Source: Anaerolineales bacterium UBA2395 (lineage in GTDB: Bacteria; Chloroflexota; Anaerolineae; Anaerolineales; Villigracilaceae). Taken from it: 64,000 nt of DNA. Below, one piece after another: positions 60,901-64,000 of the stretch (positions are counted from its first letter, which is position 1; every line of letters starts with the position of its first letter). The stretch covers positions 22,948 through 86,947 of the forward strand of contig DDSH01000013.1 of the NCBI GenBank assembly GCA_002343775.1, read 5' to 3'. The translations under genes were made by a program, and so were the position numbers. Under the pieces are notes generated by a model. The model did no database searches and was not told where the DNA came from. It was given only the letters and a program-made list of their open reading frames with translations.

Positions 60901-61404
60901 ACATTCTATAAACAAGTCGAGGCGTTATCTGTTACACCCTTCTCGCCCCGCGCGTTGGATCGCGGCTTGAGTGGTGTGTATGTTTCGCTGGTGCGGTTGC
61001 TTACCGAAGAATTCAATAAAAATGAGGGCGCGGGAAAATTTTCCACACCTAATGAATTGATCGCCGGCGTCGAAAAAGATATCCGCAATCGTGCGCGCGG
61101 AGTAGTGGTTAGTGAAAAGGCAGAAGACTTAGTGAAATCCATGCTTAAGACTCGCCGTGACGAATGGCAAAGCAAAGCATCCAATTCAATGAGCGGAAGT
61201 GTTTTGACCTATAACAAATATGGAAACGAGCGTGCCGTACCTTTGCTAAAACAACCCACCGAGCAGGGTGCAACTGAATTTTTCTGCCTCAACTCCCTGC
61301 GCGATGTCGAGCCGCAGATCAAATTGCTACTCAACGATCATGATATGGATAACAGACCTGAGCCAAGAGAAGAAAACTTAGAACCCAAAAGGCAGGATGA
61401 ATAA
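57928..61404 (+). CDS. drmA: DISARM helicase DrmA
   Basis: 1158 residues. SF2 helicase with Walker A PTGGGKTEAYLG (about 452), a DELH box (IIQDELHLISGPLG, about 709), and helicase C motifs SVGVDVNRLGLM (about 931) and ATSRVGRAFPG (about 956). Cys pairs CPWCGKP and a later Cys (FQYCSDPMGTC) between the motor domains may bind zinc. DrmA with DrmB loads on incoming phage DNA in DISARM. AAAAGGT ribosome site before ATG. The stop is directly followed by the drmB ATG, no gap. Confidence 0.93.
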   Translation: MSQLENVKSPLELRTELHKMVVADLLGPAGGEDETVDEATVRSRYVVGMLAPKGQTALPEDDDGELALAGTDTQDGKPSSPTAAIPTMMPSSLGMTFSVSTQAASVQVTARWGHYFRARSEIVKDDKGEPKLIWKRQQIQAIKEIPLKLGKIQPWSPSADFPDVQVTGLMRKYDGTWTVTLFLVNGQQEPKTLIDTAWVFQPELIVNNTDGEAIFTPRKLDVQVNDEPETKSMSMIYRRHREFAVGHGAGIHAEKRAGEWNRAYEIRTAIIPMHEVEQVDAPSAQEIPALANVQLDMLVLSQLDGAGLVAALAPLADAYEAWILEQEARLASPSPDLVPYILPAESSLETCRATLGRIREGIALLASDEKAAEAFRFANQAMAQQRIRTIYTREIRQKKNDKLKVEEFDLPKNRSWRPFQLAFMLLNIPALVDPTHPDRIDPTFAKADLLWFPTGGGKTEAYLGVAAFAMGLRRLQGDMDGYSGAAGVTVIMRYTLRLLTLQQFQRATALICACELIRRNDKKWGDEPFRIGLWVGQKSTPNRTEDAAQAIQQNHGQWMGLGNKGTPIQLTNCPWCGKPITANDVKVESFKSGRGRTFQYCSDPMGTCAFSKRQSPDEGLPIVVVDEEIYRRLPTLLIATVDKFAQMPWKGETQMLFGKVNGYCPRHGWRSPQLEDTDSHPAIKSNPEKFPAVKTKASNPLRPPDLIIQDELHLISGPLGTLVGLYETAVDRLCSWDYKGVRVRPKVIASTATIRQANKQVHNLFLREVQIFPPSGLDAGDNFFSLRRPAAPESPGRLYIGVCAPGTRMKTLLIRVYVAYLAAAEKLYKEVGKPADPWMTLVGYFNAMRELGGMRRVAEDGVRTRLRTMDERGLVKRFIESDAIEELTSRKSATDIPRILDRLEAVFDPADKGKDRQHPYDIVLATNMISVGVDVNRLGLMVVASQPKATSEYIQATSRVGRAFPGMVCTVYNWARPRDLSHYERFEHYHATFYKQVEALSVTPFSPRALDRGLSGVYVSLVRLLTEEFNKNEGAGKFSTPNELIAGVEKDIRNRARGVVVSEKAEDLVKSMLKTRRDEWQSKASNSMSGSVLTYNKYGNERAVPLLKQPTEQGATEFFCLNSLRDVEPQIKLLLNDHDMDNRPEPREENLEPKRQDE

Positions 61405-63282
61405 ATGACAAATCCAACACAGATCAATCGCGTCGGCGAAGTGCGTCCCAGCCAGTTGATGTTTACGTACGGTGTTGGTGCACTGGTTGACCTTCCCAAA
61501 GTCTCAGTCATTGTCTCTGGGCTGGATGACTGGCAACTCAACCCTGAGTATTGTCATACCATCGCCGAAAGTCGCTTGCTGCAAGCAGTTCAATTCCATC
61601 TGCCCAATGTCGAGAAGATGGTCACGCCTCCGCTTGTAACTGATGATAGCGGTGATACCAATCCCGACTCACCAACATTTTACGTGGGTGTTCCCGTCGC
61701 AACCTTCCCACGCTGGATGGTCTGTCCACGTTGTCGCTTGCTTGCACCATTGAGCTCCAATCTTTTCAAGTTAGACGCTTCGCTCTATCATCCCGACCAG
61801 ACTTGTTATCGGCATACCAACTGCTTAAAATGGAATGAGCCTGAAGTACTGCCAGCCCGCTTTTTAGCCGCCTGCGAAAAAGGTCACCTCGATGATTTCC
61901 ACTGGGTGGAGTTTGTTCATCGTGGAAAAGAAACAGTCTGCAATGCGCCACAACTGCGGCTATTAGAACTGGGACCATCCGGCGAAGCCCGCAATCTCGA
62001 AGTTAGCTGCGAGAATTGTAAAGCGAAGCGAAGGATGAATGATGCATTTGGTATTGAAAATCGTGCAAAACTTCCTGAATGTACGGGGCGCCGGCCACAC
62101 TTAAGAGACCATGATAGTGAAAGATGTGAACTGCCAATTCGCACCATCACCTTGGGTGCTTCTAATACATGGTTTCCGGTCTCACTCAGCGCAATCGCAA
62201 TTCCAGTCTCTGCCGATATTGTCATGCAGTTGGTAGAGGAGAAATGGTCAATACTCAGCGCCGTGAAAGAAATAAGCACAATTGAATTCTTAAGGAATGT
62301 AGGCAACCTTGGCAGGCTCAGCCAATATCCCGACTTAAAGATATTCGAGGCGATTCAAGCATTCAAGAATCAAGAGATCAATGGTGGCACAAGAAGAACA
62401 AAGCCCGATTTGAAAACACCTGAATGGAAAGTCTTTGTGGAACATGATTCCATGTTGAATGATGGTGAGAATTTCAAACTCCGAGCGGTGCTGCCTCCAT
62501 CAAATGCAAAAGACTTTCTCAAGCAGGTGGTTCTCGTTGAGCGCCTGCGCGAAGTGACCGCGCTGGTCGGCTTCACTCGTATTGATTCTGGCGGTGAGCA
62601 GGAAGATCCCGAACTGGATATTCCTACGTCAACAGCACCGCTTTCACGCAATGCACCCACCTGGGTTCCTGCCAGCGAAGTGCGAGGAGAAGGTATCTTT
62701 GTTGAGTTCAACGAAGAACGAATTCAGGCATGGCTTGAAAAAAAAGAAATTCAGGAACGCAACGCGCTCTTTTTTGAGGCACATAAAAAATGGTGTGAGA
62801 CTCGTGGTATTGAAGATCCAGCAAAAACCTTCCCTGGTATGAGGTATATCTTGCTACATTCCTTCTCTCATGCACTGATGCGTCAACTCTCATTAGAGTG
62901 TGGCTACGCTGCTGCCAGCATCCGTGAACGTATTTATTCAAGTTCCCCAACTGCAGATAAAACGGCGATGGCCGGCATTCTGATTTATACTTCTGCGCCC
63001 GATAGTGAAGGTACACTGGGTGGATTGGTGAATTTGGGTGAACCTGAAAACCTCGGGCTGCATATAGCACAGGCATTGGAACACGCCCAGTTGTGTGCCA
63101 GTGACCCCTTGTGTGCGGAACATGCTCCCAGCCAGCATGGACGCACCATTCACGGTGCAGCCTGTCACGCCTGCCTTTTCTCGCCTGAAACATCCTGTGA
63201 GCGTGGCAATCGTTATCTTGATCGCTCGACGCTGGCGAAGACAGTCGAGCAGGAATTCATCACATTCTTTAACCAAGCATGA
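61405..63282 (+). CDS. drmB: DISARM DUF1998 protein DrmB
   Basis: 625 residues. N-terminal zinc-like Cys set (CPRCRLLAP, QTCYRHTNC), and a C-terminal DUF1998 domain with HSFSHALMRQLSLECGY, GILIYTSAPDSEGTLGGLV and a Cys cluster (CHACLFSPETSCERGNRYLD). DrmA-DrmB is the conserved DISARM core complex; DrmB is thought to aid DNA recognition. The start is contiguous with drmA and the stop overlaps drmC by ATGA, so the trio is translationally linked. Confidence 0.92.
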   Translation: MTNPTQINRVGEVRPSQLMFTYGVGALVDLPKVSVIVSGLDDWQLNPEYCHTIAESRLLQAVQFHLPNVEKMVTPPLVTDDSGDTNPDSPTFYVGVPVATFPRWMVCPRCRLLAPLSSNLFKLDASLYHPDQTCYRHTNCLKWNEPEVLPARFLAACEKGHLDDFHWVEFVHRGKETVCNAPQLRLLELGPSGEARNLEVSCENCKAKRRMNDAFGIENRAKLPECTGRRPHLRDHDSERCELPIRTITLGASNTWFPVSLSAIAIPVSADIVMQLVEEKWSILSAVKEISTIEFLRNVGNLGRLSQYPDLKIFEAIQAFKNQEINGGTRRTKPDLKTPEWKVFVEHDSMLNDGENFKLRAVLPPSNAKDFLKQVVLVERLREVTALVGFTRIDSGGEQEDPELDIPTSTAPLSRNAPTWVPASEVRGEGIFVEFNEERIQAWLEKKEIQERNALFFEAHKKWCETRGIEDPAKTFPGMRYILLHSFSHALMRQLSLECGYAAASIRERIYSSSPTADKTAMAGILIYTSAPDSEGTLGGLVNLGEPENLGLHIAQALEHAQLCASDPLCAEHAPSQHGRTIHGAACHACLFSPETSCERGNRYLDRSTLAKTVEQEFITFFNQA

Positions 63283-64000
63283 AGAACCCTACCATCCAAG
63301 AAATTGTCATTCGATTCGTGGAAGATACCCCCGCCGAGTATGTTAGTCGCATCACCAATTTGCTTCAACGCGAATCGGAATTTGATAGTGAACGAATCTT
63401 GCACCGCATTCAAACTTTGATTCCCCAAGCTGATGTTCAGGATAAGATTCGGCAGTTCGTAGGAAATTGGAGAAAAGCGAAGGATGTTCCATCCCCTAAG
63501 GAGATGGCATTGATGATTTCTGCGGTGGACTCTTCGTTGGATTATTACCATCAAAAACAATCCATCGAACTGACTTGGACAGGTCCCAAGACACGCGAAG
63601 TCAACCTCCGCCGCACGGATCAGGCATTGATCGAATTAATCAATTCTTCCAAAGAGAGGATCGTCGTCGTTAGTTTTGCAGTGTACAAGGCTAAAACCAT
63701 TATGGCTGCATTGGAAAAAGCAGCTAATCGTGGTGTCAATATAAACATCATTATAGAGTCCCCTGATGCAAGCGAAGGGAAGATTGCTTACGATACGATT
63801 GCTGCTCTGGGCATGGTCATGAAGTCTAGGGCCAAGATATTTATCTGGCCGCATGCAAAACGAGAAGTCACCCCCAATGGAAAATATGGCGCTCTACACG
63901 CCAAAGTTGCAATTGGGGATCAAAATATCCTTTATATTTCTAGCGCCAATCTCACCGATTATGCCATGAGTTTGAACATGGAAATGAGATCGGAAGAGCG
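63279..64000 (+). CDS. drmC: DISARM phospholipase D-like nuclease DrmC (partial)
   Basis: 240 residues to the window edge. The N-terminal helical region (about 1-105) is followed by a PLD domain with one HKD motif visible: LHAKVAIGDQNILYISSANL (HxKx4D, then the Ser-Ala-Asn strand). The second half, if present, lies outside the window. DrmC is the PLD-family member of DISARM; it is dispensable in the Bacillus system studied. ATGA overlap with drmB fixes the start at 63279. Confidence 0.9.
   Translation, partial: MKNPTIQEIVIRFVEDTPAEYVSRITNLLQRESEFDSERILHRIQTLIPQADVQDKIRQFVGNWRKAKDVPSPKEMALMISAVDSSLDYYHQKQSIELTWTGPKTREVNLRRTDQALIELINSSKERIVVVSFAVYKAKTIMAALEKAANRGVNINIIIESPDASEGKIAYDTIAALGMVMKSRAKIFIWPHAKREVTPNGKYGALHAKVAIGDQNILYISSANLTDYAMSLNMEMRSEE

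Overview
The window reads like a chromosome of a Chloroflexota bacterium, probably Anaerolineae. Gene content suggests this (HflK/HflC-type SPFH pairs, DUF305/DUF3105/SCO1 clusters, Tad-like and T4SS-like genes mixed, Gram-positive-type GAAC-N4-GTTC box). No rRNA or other taxonomic marker is present, so the placement is an inference. Coding density is high and no stretch longer than 300 bases lacks a gene. I saw no tRNA, rRNA, CRISPR array, transposase or integrase.

Region 1 (1-18250, almost all minus strand) is an envelope and metal-homeostasis block. It holds SPFH-family genes including a CDF transporter-HflK fusion, a YHS protein and an HtrA-like lipoprotein protease. Next come a two-component pair with a PCu(A)C copper chaperone, then DUF305, DUF3105 and SCO1 proteins, a ZIP-like protein, a P1B ATPase and an SmtB-like ArsR repressor. 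A second two-component pair has a methionine-rich sensor domain, and a c-type cytochrome follows. The genes fit copper delivery to respiratory oxidases and Zn/Co/Cu export.

Region 2 (18339-25212, plus strand) is a second metal block. A CmtR-like repressor has a clear promoter and 9-bp inverted-repeat operator. It is followed by lspA, two SAM methyltransferases, a PaaK-like ligase, a CadA/ZntA-like ATPase and a DUF2085 membrane protein. Two remnants of isoprenylcysteine-methyltransferase-like genes show that this block has been rearranged.

Region 3 (25363-41093) looks like part of a mobile or secretion element. It combines an Flp pilin, three TadE/TadG-like pseudopilins, two prepilin-peptidase-like proteins, a GspF/TadC-like protein, TrbL/VirB6-, VirB2- and PrgI-like membrane proteins, a LytM peptidase, a DnaB/KaiC-like ATPase and a relaxation-like protein. 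No secretion ATPase is visible. Inside it a minus-strand operon (LuxR-type regulator, P-loop-less RecA-like protein, coiled-coil protein, family B DNA polymerase with a degraded exonuclease domain) sits behind a promoter containing a LexA-type box, suggesting DNA-damage induction.

Region 4 (41200-64000, plus strand, AT-richer) is a defence island. A HEPN-motif protein and a WYL regulator precede a class 1 DISARM system in the order drmD, drmMI, drmA, drmB, drmC (drmC cut by the window edge). The system is interrupted by extra genes: an EcsC/TerB-like protein between drmD and drmMI, and between drmMI and drmA a translationally coupled triad (PIN nuclease, PD-(D/E)XK-like protein, short Rad50-like ATPase) plus a DUF262-DUF1524 GmrSD-like protein. 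Shared palindromes before the WYL gene and before drmD suggest that the WYL protein controls itself and the defence operon. The nested triad is the best candidate for an undescribed module.
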